A stretch of 64,000 nt of DNA from Streptomyces sp. NRRL S-31 (GCF_000718775.1 NZ_JOCB01000039.1:1-64000), one strand, 5' to 3'; shown: positions 36,760 to 44,178, counted from the stretch's first letter. The notes: generated by a model not told the origin, from the sequence alone. Translations and numbers: made by a program.

Positions 36760-36847
36760 GTCCGGGTGGCGGAATGGCAGACGCGCTAGCTTGAGGTGCT
36801 AGTGCCCTTTATCGGGCGTGGGGGTTCAAGTCCCCCCTCGGACACCA
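36760..36847 (+). tRNA. tRNA-Leu (anticodon GAG)
   Basis: An 88-nt cloverleaf with long variable arm. The acceptor GTCCGGG pairs with CTCGGAC and is followed by ACCA, so CCA is encoded. Anticodon stem CTAGC/GCTAG with loop TTGAGGT gives anticodon GAG. The variable arm is GCCC-TTTAT-GGGC-like, and the T arm is GGGGG-TTCAAGT-CCCCC. Its 3' end is the attachment site of the element to the right. Confidence 0.97.
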
Positions 36848-36850
36848 GCA
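36824..36850. repeat. attL-type direct repeat (tRNA 3' end)
   Basis: Identical to 44179-44205 over 27 bp, starting GTTCAAGTCC and ending GGACACCAGCA. It covers the T arm, the acceptor 3' strand, CCA and three bases beyond. Confidence 0.9.
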
Positions 36851-36911
36851 ACCAGCAGAGCCGACAGCGTGAGGCGACTTACGTACTTACGTGCAGCGGC
36901 GAAGGGAAGCA

Positions 36912-37166
36912 GGGCGCGGCAGCGCCCCCCACGGCAAGTGCGACGGCGAAGAGGTAGATAGGAGTGGCGGCCTCCGGCCGCACATCAGGAAGCCCGCTTC
37001 GACAGAGCGGCCCCGAAGGGGGCCGACAGGAGTAAGCTCAGGAAGCTGGCCAGGTGGGGCGCTGCCGCGCCCCCACAATGCGAAGCCCCTTCGACCTGCG
37101 CCAAGGCGCATGGGCCGCTTACGCGGCCACAGGGCAAGGCGGCTTTCGTCAAGCCTCGTAAGGCTT
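36912..37166. other. Cluster of seven perfect short-loop hairpins (non-coding)
   Basis: Stems of 6-7 bp with 2-4 base loops at 36912-36927, 36967-36981, 37008-37025 (loop GAAG), 37056-37073, 37097-37110, 37113-37128 and 37151-37166. The first and fourth are reverse copies of one sequence; a third copy, GGGGCGCGGCAGCGCCCC, is at 37590-37607. The whole 36851-37835 stretch shows no credible gene. It could be an origin of replication or transfer, a structured RNA, or recombinase binding region. Confidence 0.6.
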
Positions 37167-37589
37167 CATTCTCGTGCAGGCTCCAGGCGCCGGCCGAGCT
37201 AGGCGCAGCGCTCCCACCTGCTACTTATCCGCCGTTGCACCAGTCCCGCGGATTCCTGAACGGCCCTGAAACCGTGGCGGAATCAGAGCTGCTAAGACAT
37301 GCCGGTCCTCGACTTTCCGCTCTAGGGGTCATACCCCACCCCCTTCGCCGTCGCCTCGTACGTCTCGGCTGTCCGTCTCGCCGTCGCCCTGGCAGGTGTG
37401 AGCCCTGCCCTTCCCTCCGCCGTTGGCAGGCTTGCCCGTGCCGTATGGCAGGCGAACGGCCGTGCGCTTCTGTGAGCGGCCGACAGGCCGCACGACTCCC
37501 GAGGTGACGAGAGCGAAGCGGCGGGCGCTCAGGCAGGCGCACAGCCTCACGACAGGGCAGGCAGTCAGGGCAGAGAGCAAGCGCGAGCC

Positions 37590-37607
37590 GGGGCGCGGCA
37601 GCGCCCC
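37590..37607. repeat. Distal copy of the GGGGCGCGGCAGCGCCCC hairpin
   Basis: Near-identical to the hairpin at 36912-36927 and to the reverse of 37056-37073, so the same structure occurs three times within 700 bp. Confidence 0.75.
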
Positions 37608-37694
37608 ACTGTCCGGGGTCGCGAGCATGAGCACCAGGACCACAAGCACGAGCACCAGGACCACGGGCAACGCGGAGAGTGATCACGCCAGGGT

Positions 37695-37826
37695 GTCTCA
37701 ATAACCTTCGATAGTGAGACGATCCGCAGGGCTTCGCAGCGTGTCCGTTTCGCCCTCACTCCAGCGTCTCGAAACCCGTCTCAAAAGATCGTCTCACGAC
37801 TCGCTTTCGAGACGCGTTTATGAGAC
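37695..37826. promoter_or_regulatory. Cluster of seven GAGAC/GTCTC motifs before the recombinase gene
   Basis: GTCTC at 37695, 37766, 37778 and 37791; GAGAC at 37716, 37809 and 37822. CGTCTCGAAA (37765-37774) is the exact inverse of TTTCGAGACG (37805-37814), and the pair CGTCTCAAAA / TTTATGAGACG is nested with it. This looks like the multi-subsite res site of a resolvase and probably also its autoregulatory operator. It ends 10 bp before the recombinase start. Confidence 0.7.
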
Positions 37827-37835
37827 GGTCTGGTC

Positions 37836-38669
37836 ATGACCACGAACACCCCGGCCGATCAGGTCGAGCGTCACCCCTGCCCGAAGTGCGAAGCCCCTGC
37901 CGGTAGCCCTTGCCGGACGGGAGCGGGCAAGGTGGCAGCGAACTACCACAAGGGTCGCTTCGCCCTCGTGCCGTCTCTCAAGTCGGAACTCGCCGTGAAG
38001 ACTCCGGCCGACCGCAACCCCGGCAAGGCATGGACGCAAGGCGCACCCGTCGTGCAGGCACCCGAGGCGACACCAGGCGCAGCAAGACGAATCGCTTACG
38101 CAAGGTGCAGCACGGTTGGGCAGGAACTCCAGTCGCAGTTGGACATGCTCGCCCGAGCCAACTGCACCCGGATCTTCTCCGAGAAGATCAGCACCCGCGT
38201 GAAGGAGCGGCCGAAACTGGAGAAGGCGTTGGCCCTGGCCCGGGAGATCAAGACAGCCGCACCCGATACTCCCGTCATCCTCACCGTGTGCGAGATGAAG
38301 CGCCTTGCCCGCAACGCGGCAGAACTCATGACGTTGTCCTCCACCCTGCAAGCGGACGGCATCCAACTGGAACTCCTCTCCGGCCCCTTGCAGGGTGTGT
38401 ACGACCCGAACGGGGCAGGTGCCATCGTGTTCGCCGTCCTGGCCGTGGCCGCCGAGGTAGAGCGGGAAGGCATCCGGGAGAAGACGTTGGAGGGGCTGGA
38501 CACTGCGGCCCGCAAGGGCAACCACGGTGGACGCCCCTCCGTCGTGGACGACGACAAGCTAGCCGTAGCCCGTGCCCGGCACGCCAAGGGAGAGAGCGTC
38601 ACCGCCATCGCCAAGGCGCTGGGGATCTCCCGTGCGACTTTGTACCGGCACATCGGTGAGAGCGCCTGA
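37836..38669 (+). CDS. Small serine recombinase (resolvase/invertase) with N-terminal zinc-finger-like segment
   Basis: A 277-aa protein. Residues 12-30 hold a Cys-rich motif (HPCPKCEAPAGSPCRTG) followed by a conserved His, as in short zinc fingers found in actinobacterial phage and plasmid proteins. The catalytic resolvase domain starts at about 88 (RIAYARCSTVGQELQSQLDML, nucleophile Ser in RCST), with ERPKLEKAL, the EMKRLARNAAEL arginine region and the E-helix VAAEVEREGIREKTLEGL. A C-terminal HTH of the Hin type (SVTAIAKALGISRATLYRHI) binds DNA. No large-serine-integrase C-terminal domain, so resolution or inversion is more likely than tRNA integration. Confidence 0.9.
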   Translation: MTTNTPADQVERHPCPKCEAPAGSPCRTGAGKVAANYHKGRFALVPSLKSELAVKTPADRNPGKAWTQGAPVVQAPEATPGAARRIAYARCSTVGQELQSQLDMLARANCTRIFSEKISTRVKERPKLEKALALAREIKTAAPDTPVILTVCEMKRLARNAAELMTLSSTLQADGIQLELLSGPLQGVYDPNGAGAIVFAVLAVAAEVEREGIREKTLEGLDTAARKGNHGGRPSVVDDDKLAVARARHAKGESVTAIAKALGISRATLYRHIGESA

Positions 38670-38690
38670 GACGGGCGTACAGGGGCGCAG

Positions 38691-39545
38691 TCAGGCGCTC
38701 ACCTCGGAGCGCACCGGAACGGGTGGGCGAACACCGGTGAGCGCCTCCACACGGGCAACGAGCCGGGGTGCAAGGTCGGGATACCAGCCACGGGCTACGG
38801 CTTGCAGCATCTCCGCCAGCGCTGCGAGTTCCCCGATTCGGCCGGCCGGGGTGTCGAGGGTCGGCGCGAACTCCCTGCGGATGCGAGCGGCTACGTCGGG
38901 AACGAGCAGGCTGTTGGCGTGGAGGAGCCCCGCGTCATAGCCGAAGGGCACCAAGCCCCACCGCTCCCAGTCCAACAGGCACAGGGGCGCAACGGTGAGG
39001 TTGCCCCAGTGCAGGTCACCGTGACCGGTCACCCGCTCCACCTTGGCGGGGGCCGGGATGCCAAGGAACTGGGGGAAGGCCCGTTCGATCCACCCATCCC
39101 GGACGGTCGTCTTCACACCCTCCACTTCAGCGAGCAGGGCAAGGGCTTGGCGAAGGTCCGCCCACCACTCGTCAGGCAACCCCGGGTCACGGTCGATGTC
39201 GGCCCGGTCGGGAGACACGATCGGCTGCGTCACGTAGTCGAGGACTTCCGCCTCGAAAGCCCACTCCCCGTCAGTCCAGTCGTGCACCTCGTACAGTCGG
39301 GGACGAGGGACGCCGTCAGGCACCACCTCAGAGGCGCCGACGATGCCCTCCCCCCGCTTCCTGCCCGCGTTCCTCCTCGCCGTCCGACTCACCCGCAGCC
39401 ACCGGTCCCCCGCTCGGCGTCCGAGGGTGACACCAAGGAAGCCCCACGCCAGCGGCCCCGTACAGGTGAGACCCAGTGCCTTGGCCGTCCGGCCGTGGGC
39501 GGCCTCCATCAGGGCCTGCACCTCCTCATTCACTGGCGAGTTCAT
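38691..39545 (-). CDS. APH-type phosphotransferase
   Basis: A 284-aa protein of the aminoglycoside-phosphotransferase/choline-kinase fold. The Brenner motif HGDLHWGNL (about residues 169-177) and metal-binding LCLLDWERWG (about 183-192) are complete; the N-terminal nucleotide lobe is short. Substrate unknown. It is the last gene of the leftward operon and overlaps the aldo/keto reductase stop by 20 bp. In RiPP clusters such kinases phosphorylate Ser/Thr of precursor peptides; a role in self-resistance is the alternative. Confidence 0.88.
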   Translation of the reverse strand: MNSPVNEEVQALMEAAHGRTAKALGLTCTGPLAWGFLGVTLGRRAGDRWLRVSRTARRNAGRKRGEGIVGASEVVPDGVPRPRLYEVHDWTDGEWAFEAEVLDYVTQPIVSPDRADIDRDPGLPDEWWADLRQALALLAEVEGVKTTVRDGWIERAFPQFLGIPAPAKVERVTGHGDLHWGNLTVAPLCLLDWERWGLVPFGYDAGLLHANSLLVPDVAARIRREFAPTLDTPAGRIGELAALAEMLQAVARGWYPDLAPRLVARVEALTGVRPPVPVRSEVSA

Positions 39546-40431
39546 CCGTCACCCTCCTGAGTTCCTGGGCCGTCAGAGGCGCAGCCAGAGCCTTCGCCGT
39601 ATCGTCCCAGTGTTCACGGGTCCTCGCGGAAGTCAGGACGACATCGAGGCCAGGGCACGAGCCAGCGGCCAGCAGGGCAGCGGCTGCGGCCGACAAGCCA
39701 GGGCGGATGAGGTTCACCAGTTCGGGCGTCATGGCATCGAGGAGGGCGCCCCTGTGCAGGGGCGCGGAGCCGAACGTGATCAGCCCCGCGTCCTTCGCCT
39801 GCACCAGTGGTCCGCCGCCGTTCAGGGCCTGTGTGATCGGGGCATCCATGATCAGGCTGACGGGCATCTGCAAGCCCGTGAAGTGGTGCTCGGCGGAACC
39901 TGCCGCCTGCCGCGCGAGCGCGAGCAACTCGGGCACGCTGAACGCCCCGGAGGTCAGACCCGACCAAGTGGCGACGCCGTACCCGCCGATCCTGCCCGTG
40001 CGGGCGAACTCCTCCAGCGCCGTAAAGGCTTCCCGCACCCGCCCGTGCAGAGCCGTACGGTCAAGGCCCTGGCCGTCGTGCTCCGGGTTGTGCACGAACA
40101 CCAGGTCCACGCGCCCGAGCGCGGCCAACGAGCGCTCCGTCTGCCAGCGGACAAAGCCCCGCTCAAGGCTGTGCCTACCGGCCGCCTCTTCCCTGGTGAG
40201 CACGCCGTCAGCCATGGCATTGCGGCCCTGTTCCTCCGTGAAGAACCCCGTCTTCGTGGCTACCCGAACGGTCGGGTACTCCCGGAGAAGCGGGCGCAGC
40301 TCCTCGTGCGCCCGACCGTGGGCGTAGTTGGGTGCCGTGTCCACCCAGGGGCTACCGGCGGCCAGGGCGGTGCGTGCTGCCTGACTGACGGCACGCACGC
40401 GGTATGTCCCCAGGGAGAGCGCGGCGGTCAC
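39526..40431 (-). CDS. Aldo/keto reductase of the element
   Basis: A 301-aa reductase of the AKR barrel type with the tetrad in place: Asp and Tyr in VDTAPNYAHGRAHEEL, Lys in RVATKTGFF, His in LVFVHNPEH. Unlike the chromosomal enzyme at 26420 it is divergent, with short loops and a different C-terminus (TAQELRRVTDELASE). GTG 40431 overlaps the cupin stop (GTGA), so it is coupled to the cupin gene. Likely acts on a carbonyl produced by, or parallel to, the cupin reaction. Confidence 0.9.
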   Translation of the reverse strand: MTAALSLGTYRVRAVSQAARTALAAGSPWVDTAPNYAHGRAHEELRPLLREYPTVRVATKTGFFTEEQGRNAMADGVLTREEAAGRHSLERGFVRWQTERSLAALGRVDLVFVHNPEHDGQGLDRTALHGRVREAFTALEEFARTGRIGGYGVATWSGLTSGAFSVPELLALARQAAGSAEHHFTGLQMPVSLIMDAPITQALNGGGPLVQAKDAGLITFGSAPLHRGALLDAMTPELVNLIRPGLSAAAAALLAAGSCPGLDVVLTSARTREHWDDTAKALAAPLTAQELRRVTDELASE

Positions 40432-41615
40432 AGCGCCGTCCCCACGACTGCGACGGCGTGGCCGTCGATGAGGACGGAGACCACTTCGGCTACGTCCTTG
40501 ACCTCCAGTCCGGCGGAGTCGGCCATCTCGCCGAGCGTGGTCGGCTGGTTGGTCAGCAGCGTGCCCAGTGCGGGAGCAGCGGACTCGGCGAAGTCCCACG
40601 CGGTACCGGCCGCCGAGAAGGTGACCGTGCCCTGTTCGCGGTTCGCCGTCAGGCGGCCCCTCGGAGCGGTGAGCTTGACCGTGATCTCGCCCCGTGCAGG
40701 GAGCCCGTCCACGTAGGGCAGGGACGGAATCGCGTGGCCCAGGTCGGTCGTGTCGATCGACTCCGCCCACCGCTCCACGAGGCGCGGGTCCGCCATCATG
40801 TCGGCCACCTCACGGCGCAGCGCGTCGGTGAAGTCCGCCTGTTCCGTCAGCGAGCCGAAGCGCGGGATGTCCCTGCGGAGCGCGAGGGACGCCCGGAGCT
40901 GATCCACGCCCCAGAACATCAGGTCAGCGCCCGTGTGCGTGACCGTGCCGAAGGTGAGGTGAAGGGATTCCGTCCCCTGGTCAGCGGTGACCGCGTGCCA
41001 CCAGCCGCGCGGCAGGTAGAGCACGTCACCCGGGGACAGAACGAGGTCCGCCACGGGGTCGCCTTCCGGCTCCTCCGGCGACTCCACGTCCCGGAAGGTG
41101 GGCGCCTCGCGGGTCATCCCCCACAGGCGCCACCGCTTCGAGCCATGCAGTTGGACCACCACCACGTCGTGGTCGTCCCAGTGCCGGCCGAAGCCCTCCC
41201 GCTCGGTCCACGAGGCGTACACGTTGGCCTGCACGGAAGTCCCGAGGAAGCGAGCCAGCCCCTCCGCAGCCGCCCCCACAGCGGGGTGGATCTTCTCCAC
41301 CGCGTCGAGGACTAGCGACGCCCCGTCTCTGAGCTGGGCGTGGAAGTCGGACGGTTGGATGCGGGACCAGGTGACCGCTCGGCGGTTCGTGGTGGGGATG
41401 GCGTAGCGGTGGATCGGGACCATCTCGCCGTCGACCGAGAGGCGCAGCCGGGGCGGCTCCAGCCGCTGTGTGGCGATGATCCGATTCAGGTCGTCCCAGG
41501 AGAACAGGCCCGCCGTGTCGGCGGCTCCGGGGATGTGTGCGTAGGAGCGGTGGTACGTCTGGGCGAGGAACTTGTCCCCGCCCAGACGCCCCGCCCACGA
41601 GGCTGCATCAAGCAA
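40428..41615 (-). CDS. JmjC-type cupin oxygenase (Cupin_4, ribosomal-oxygenase-like)
   Basis: A 395-aa protein of the bacterial JmjC/ROX branch, Fe(II)- and 2-oxoglutarate-dependent hydroxylases of amino acid side chains. The iron triad is visible: H-W-D in GFGRHWDDHDVVVVQLHGSKRWRLWG (His145 and Asp147 by my count) and the distal His207 in LPRGWWHAV. LSPGDVLYLPRGWWHAV is the family hallmark. The C-terminal 120 residues form a winged-helix-like extension (PTTLGEMADSAGLEVKDVAEVV), as in YcfD/ROX proteins. TTG 41615 has GGGAGC 8 bases upstream and lies 14 bp after the small peptide gene, strongly suggesting that peptide as substrate. Confidence 0.9.
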   Translation of the reverse strand: MLDAASWAGRLGGDKFLAQTYHRSYAHIPGAADTAGLFSWDDLNRIIATQRLEPPRLRLSVDGEMVPIHRYAIPTTNRRAVTWSRIQPSDFHAQLRDGASLVLDAVEKIHPAVGAAAEGLARFLGTSVQANVYASWTEREGFGRHWDDHDVVVVQLHGSKRWRLWGMTREAPTFRDVESPEEPEGDPVADLVLSPGDVLYLPRGWWHAVTADQGTESLHLTFGTVTHTGADLMFWGVDQLRASLALRRDIPRFGSLTEQADFTDALRREVADMMADPRLVERWAESIDTTDLGHAIPSLPYVDGLPARGEITVKLTAPRGRLTANREQGTVTFSAAGTAWDFAESAAPALGTLLTNQPTTLGEMADSAGLEVKDVAEVVSVLIDGHAVAVVGTAL

Positions 41616-41629
41616 CGTGGGCGCTCCCG

Positions 41630-41767
41630 TCAGTCGTTGCCGTCGGAACGGCCACCGCTGACGTCCGACTCCTGCTCGGCACGAGTGCGCGCGGCCACGA
41701 TCTTCCGCTTCGCGATGAGCAGGCCACCCCCCTCGGGGGCCACGGAACCGGTGTTCTCTTCCACCAT
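41630..41767 (-). CDS. 45-aa peptide, candidate modified-peptide precursor
   Basis: ATG 41767 sits 8 bases after GAGAGAGAGG, a good ribosome site. The 45-aa product begins MVEENTGSVAPEGGGLL, has a basic centre (IAKRKIVAARTRAEQ) and an acidic Ser/Gly/Asp end (ESDVSGGRSDGND). It has no Cys, Trp, Tyr, Phe or His, no signal peptide and no membrane segment. It is the first of four tightly packed genes, just before a protein hydroxylase, a reductase and a kinase, the usual gene order for a ribosomal peptide and its tailoring enzymes. A regulatory leader or small antitoxin-like protein is the alternative. Confidence 0.7.
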   Translation of the reverse strand: MVEENTGSVAPEGGGLLIAKRKIVAARTRAEQESDVSGGRSDGND

Positions 41768-41845
41768 CGGACTACCTCTCTCTTCTCGGGGACTCCCGCC
41801 CGGGATCAGGCGGGAAGCAAAGGGGGACAACGGCGAGCCCGGCGG

Positions 41846-41968
41846 TTACCGGATCGCCAGGGCTCCGGCGAGAACCACGGCACAGCCGCCGAGGATCATG
41901 GCCAGGTACAGCGACCCCGCGTACCGGCCGAAGTGGCGCAGCACCCAGCGGCCCAGGCCGCGACTCAC
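41846..41968 (-). CDS. 40-aa single-span membrane peptide
   Basis: A short gene with GTG 41968 inside the stop of the 83-aa protein gene (GTGA, 41965-41968) and TAA at 41846-41848. It encodes a basic N-terminus (SRGLGRWVLRHFGRYAG) and one hydrophobic span (SLYLAMILGGCAVVLAGALAI). The stop/start overlap and third-position GC support translation. It could be an immunity, export or toxin-like peptide of the neighbouring cassette. Confidence 0.65.
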   Translation of the reverse strand: MSRGLGRWVLRHFGRYAGSLYLAMILGGCAVVLAGALAIR

Positions 41969-42216
41969 GCCGTCTTCTGCTCCGCCGCGACAGGGCGGAG
42001 ATCACTCACAGACGGCGAGCTGCGGCCCGTGCACCGAGGGCACCCGCAGGGCGGGTACTTGGTCGGTGAACCCAAGATCACTGCGTTGCGCGGGTCCACC
42101 TGCACCTCACGAACCGGGCCGTACGTCCGGCCGCCGTCGTATGACACCCGCAGGGTCATGCGTCCGCCGTCGTTTCTCGTTTCGTCTCGCTCGGTCGCCG
42201 CCATGGGGGAAATCAT
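41965..42216 (-). CDS. 83-aa hypothetical protein with CxCxxC motif
   Basis: The product has RVSYDGGRTYGP (an Asp-box-like turn), a CGCPRC cluster that could bind zinc, and a polar tail. The start is uncertain: ATG 42216, 42204 and 42159 are in frame, none with a clear ribosome site. It is coupled by a 4-bp overlap to the 40-aa membrane peptide downstream. No family recognised. Confidence 0.6.
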   Translation of the reverse strand: MISPMAATERDETRNDGGRMTLRVSYDGGRTYGPVREVQVDPRNAVILGSPTKYPPCGCPRCTGRSSPSVSDLRPVAAEQKTA

Positions 42217-42266
42217 TGACCTGGAAAGCGGGGGCTGTGTAGTTCTTTCCCGTCATGGACTAAAGA

Positions 42267-43100
42267 TCATGAACGGCAAGCGGCAGACCACTCCGCCAAC
42301 AACGCTCGCGCTTCCTCCCCGAACAACGCGTACCCCTCCAGCGTGGAGAACAGTTCGAGATGCATTTCGATGTCTCTCGGATCTCTCAGGATCACGACAC
42401 CGGTCGTGTTCTCCACAGTGGCCAGCGTGTTGTCATAGATGGTGAAGGTGTCCATAGGCGCCATGGGTTTGTATCCCGCGATTGGGATAACGCCGAGCTT
42501 CACGTTCGTAAGGTGGGTAAGCGAGGCCAGTCGGTCAATCTGCATTGCCATCGCAGCCGGGGGCAGGAGCGGCCACCTCACAGCCTGCTCGGTCAGGATG
42601 AAGGTAAACCGCTTCTTCGTGTCGTAAAGAACCTCCTGCCGCTCCAGCTTCCTCGCGATCGTCTTAGTGACATCGGCCGGGGAATGGGCAAGGCTGGCCC
42701 GGATGTACTCAGGGGTGGACAGCAGTCCTGTAATCATCGAGAGCAGGAAGAAGCGGAAGTCCGTAGATGAGGATTCGAGGGCTGCAAGTTCAGTCTGCTT
42801 CTTCTCCAGGCCCCTACGGCGCAGCGAGCGCAAGTCTTGCCATTCCGTGTTGGCCAGCCGCGCGAGGGCGACGACCTCCTCGATGACCTCGGGTGGAGCC
42901 ACGACGGCTCGTAGGATTCTTTCCAGGTCCAGCAGGCTCGGCTGAGCTTTCCCGTTCTCAATCCGGCTGATCTTCGATTGGGACATGTTGCAACGCCGAG
43001 CGAGCCGGTCCCCAGTGAGGCCGGCTCGCTTGCGTAGTTCTTTCAGCAGGGCCGCCAGTTCCTGTTTCGGCTGGCCCATCTGCTCAGGGTCGAACGTCAC
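42267..43100 (-). CDS. XRE-family regulator with DUF5753 domain
   Basis: A 277-aa protein: HTH at about residues 15-48 (LLKELRKRAGLTGDRLARRCNMSQSKISRIENGKAQPS) and a DUF5753 region ending with the family-typical C-terminus (DTFTIYDNTLATVENTTGVV). GTG 43100 overlaps the stop of the DUF6879 gene (GTGA). Its codon use is less GC-biased than the chromosome, in keeping with the element. Likely the element's main transcriptional switch. Confidence 0.9.
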   Translation of the reverse strand: MTFDPEQMGQPKQELAALLKELRKRAGLTGDRLARRCNMSQSKISRIENGKAQPSLLDLERILRAVVAPPEVIEEVVALARLANTEWQDLRSLRRRGLEKKQTELAALESSSTDFRFFLLSMITGLLSTPEYIRASLAHSPADVTKTIARKLERQEVLYDTKKRFTFILTEQAVRWPLLPPAAMAMQIDRLASLTHLTNVKLGVIPIAGYKPMAPMDTFTIYDNTLATVENTTGVVILRDPRDIEMHLELFSTLEGYALFGEEARALLAEWSAACRS

Positions 43101-43609
43101 CCGCTCACGTACTCCAGGAATGGAACCGACTCGGCAACGGCAATTCGCTTCCACTGCCGGTACGGTTCGGGATCACCCTCGTAGAGCTCCCGGTTTATCT
43201 GCGTCCCGTCCGCCCGGTAGTTCATCAGGACCACCTTGGACTCATCGAACATCCAGAAGTCCTGATCCGGAAGTCCCGGGTTCTCCCGGTCGGTGAGGTC
43301 GAGGATGCGGATATCCTCGCCCACCTTCACGTGGTGCCGGTAGTAATACTCGAACTCGAACCGAAGGTAGTCCGAGAGCGGGCGGGTCACGACGTGCACC
43401 CTGCCGACGCTCTTTCCTTCCGAGGTCCATTGCCGAACCTCGTCCATCCAGGCCGACGTGTAATCGTCGGGGGATTTCTCCCCGGCGAGAAAGCGCTTCA
43501 GCTTCTCCGCTTCCTGGGGCATGGTGTAGACGGGCAGCGTTTCCAGTCGCCACGCCTCACGCTCCATGGAATCGAAGCAGTCATTCCACGCGTCACCATC
43601 CAAGTGCAC
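43097..43609 (-). CDS. DUF6879-like protein
   Basis: A 170-aa soluble protein with conserved aromatic and acidic blocks (AWRLETLPVYTMPQE, LRFEFEYYYRHHVKVGEDIRILDL, FWMFDESKVVLMNY). Proteins of this look regularly accompany XRE/DUF5753 regulators in streptomycetes, often as their translationally coupled partner, as here. GTG 43609 follows GGAGG by 6 bases. Biochemical function not established. Confidence 0.82.
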   Translation of the reverse strand: MHLDGDAWNDCFDSMEREAWRLETLPVYTMPQEAEKLKRFLAGEKSPDDYTSAWMDEVRQWTSEGKSVGRVHVVTRPLSDYLRFEFEYYYRHHVKVGEDIRILDLTDRENPGLPDQDFWMFDESKVVLMNYRADGTQINRELYEGDPEPYRQWKRIAVAESVPFLEYVSG

Positions 43610-43802
43610 GGAACGCCTCCCTGAGAACTGCCTCCGGGATTTCCACGAGCCCTTCCCCGGAGGGCGGGGTGAAGGCGTCGGACACGTCGCCCTGCACCAC
43701 GAACGACCCGGTAGCCGTGCGGTACACGTTCGGGCAGTCCTTCTCTCCGCACTCCCCGTCGCCGTTGCCCGTGAGCCGGGTGAGTGCCGAACGTTCGGAC
43801 AT
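43593..43802 (-). CDS. 69-aa protein, first gene of the regulator operon
   Basis: ATG 43802. The product has a CGEKDCPNVYRTATGSFVVQGD block, a pair of cysteines followed by a short beta segment, and an acidic/aliphatic tail (VEIPEAVLREAF). It overlaps the next gene by 17 bp. Small proteins of this form occur upstream of DUF6879/XRE pairs and may bind the regulator, as DUF397 proteins do. Confidence 0.75.
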   Translation of the reverse strand: MSERSALTRLTGNGDGECGEKDCPNVYRTATGSFVVQGDVSDAFTPPSGEGLVEIPEAVLREAFRALGW

Positions 43803-44030
43803 GCCAAACCCCCTTGCCTGGCCCCGTTTGGGCCGCCTGCCCAACGACACTAGAGGGGGCGGTGTCACGCGTCTATGCGCGAACGCGACTATGCGTGTCC
43901 TTGCATAAACAGGGCGTCGACCACCCCGGCGCCACCCCGGTACGTGGTCGCGCACGTGCCCGTGCAGACTGGGCGTAGCCCCGTGGCGCCGCCCGGGAAG
44001 CCTGACCAGGGACGGACGCCTCGGAGGAGG

Positions 44031-44048
44031 GTTGGTCACGTGACCAAC
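44031..44048. promoter_or_regulatory. 18-bp perfect palindrome plus half site near attR
   Basis: GTTGGTCACGTGACCAAC, followed 2 bases later by ATGACCAAC, a third copy of the half site. It lies 131 bp inside the right end. Plausible as a repressor operator or recombination accessory site. Confidence 0.6.
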
Positions 44049-44099
44049 GCATGACCAACAGGGGCCCGAGAGGGCCTGAAACAGCAGGAAAGAACAGGA

Positions 44100-44138
44100 G
44101 AAACGCCCGCCGAAATCAAGCCTGTCAGTGGGCGTTTC
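44100..44138. terminator. 9-bp stem hairpin before attR
   Basis: GAAACGCCC (44100-44108) pairs with GGGCGTTTC (44130-44138), followed by CCC. This position, just inside the right end, is where integrase genes of such elements usually terminate, although no integrase is left. Confidence 0.6.
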
Positions 44139-44178
44139 CCCAGGTCAGAGTGGTTGTGGGCTGGTGCCCGAGAGGAGA

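Noticed and set aside
37836..38669. Serine recombinase as the integrase that inserted the element in tRNA-Leu
   Set aside because: Too short for a large serine integrase and such enzymes rarely use tRNA 3' ends; kept as resolvase-type enzyme with uncertain role.
38691..41767. Class V lanthipeptide or thioamitide interpretation of the peptide operon
   Set aside because: The 45-aa peptide has no cysteine, and neither a HopA1-type lyase nor a YcaO/TfuA gene is present.
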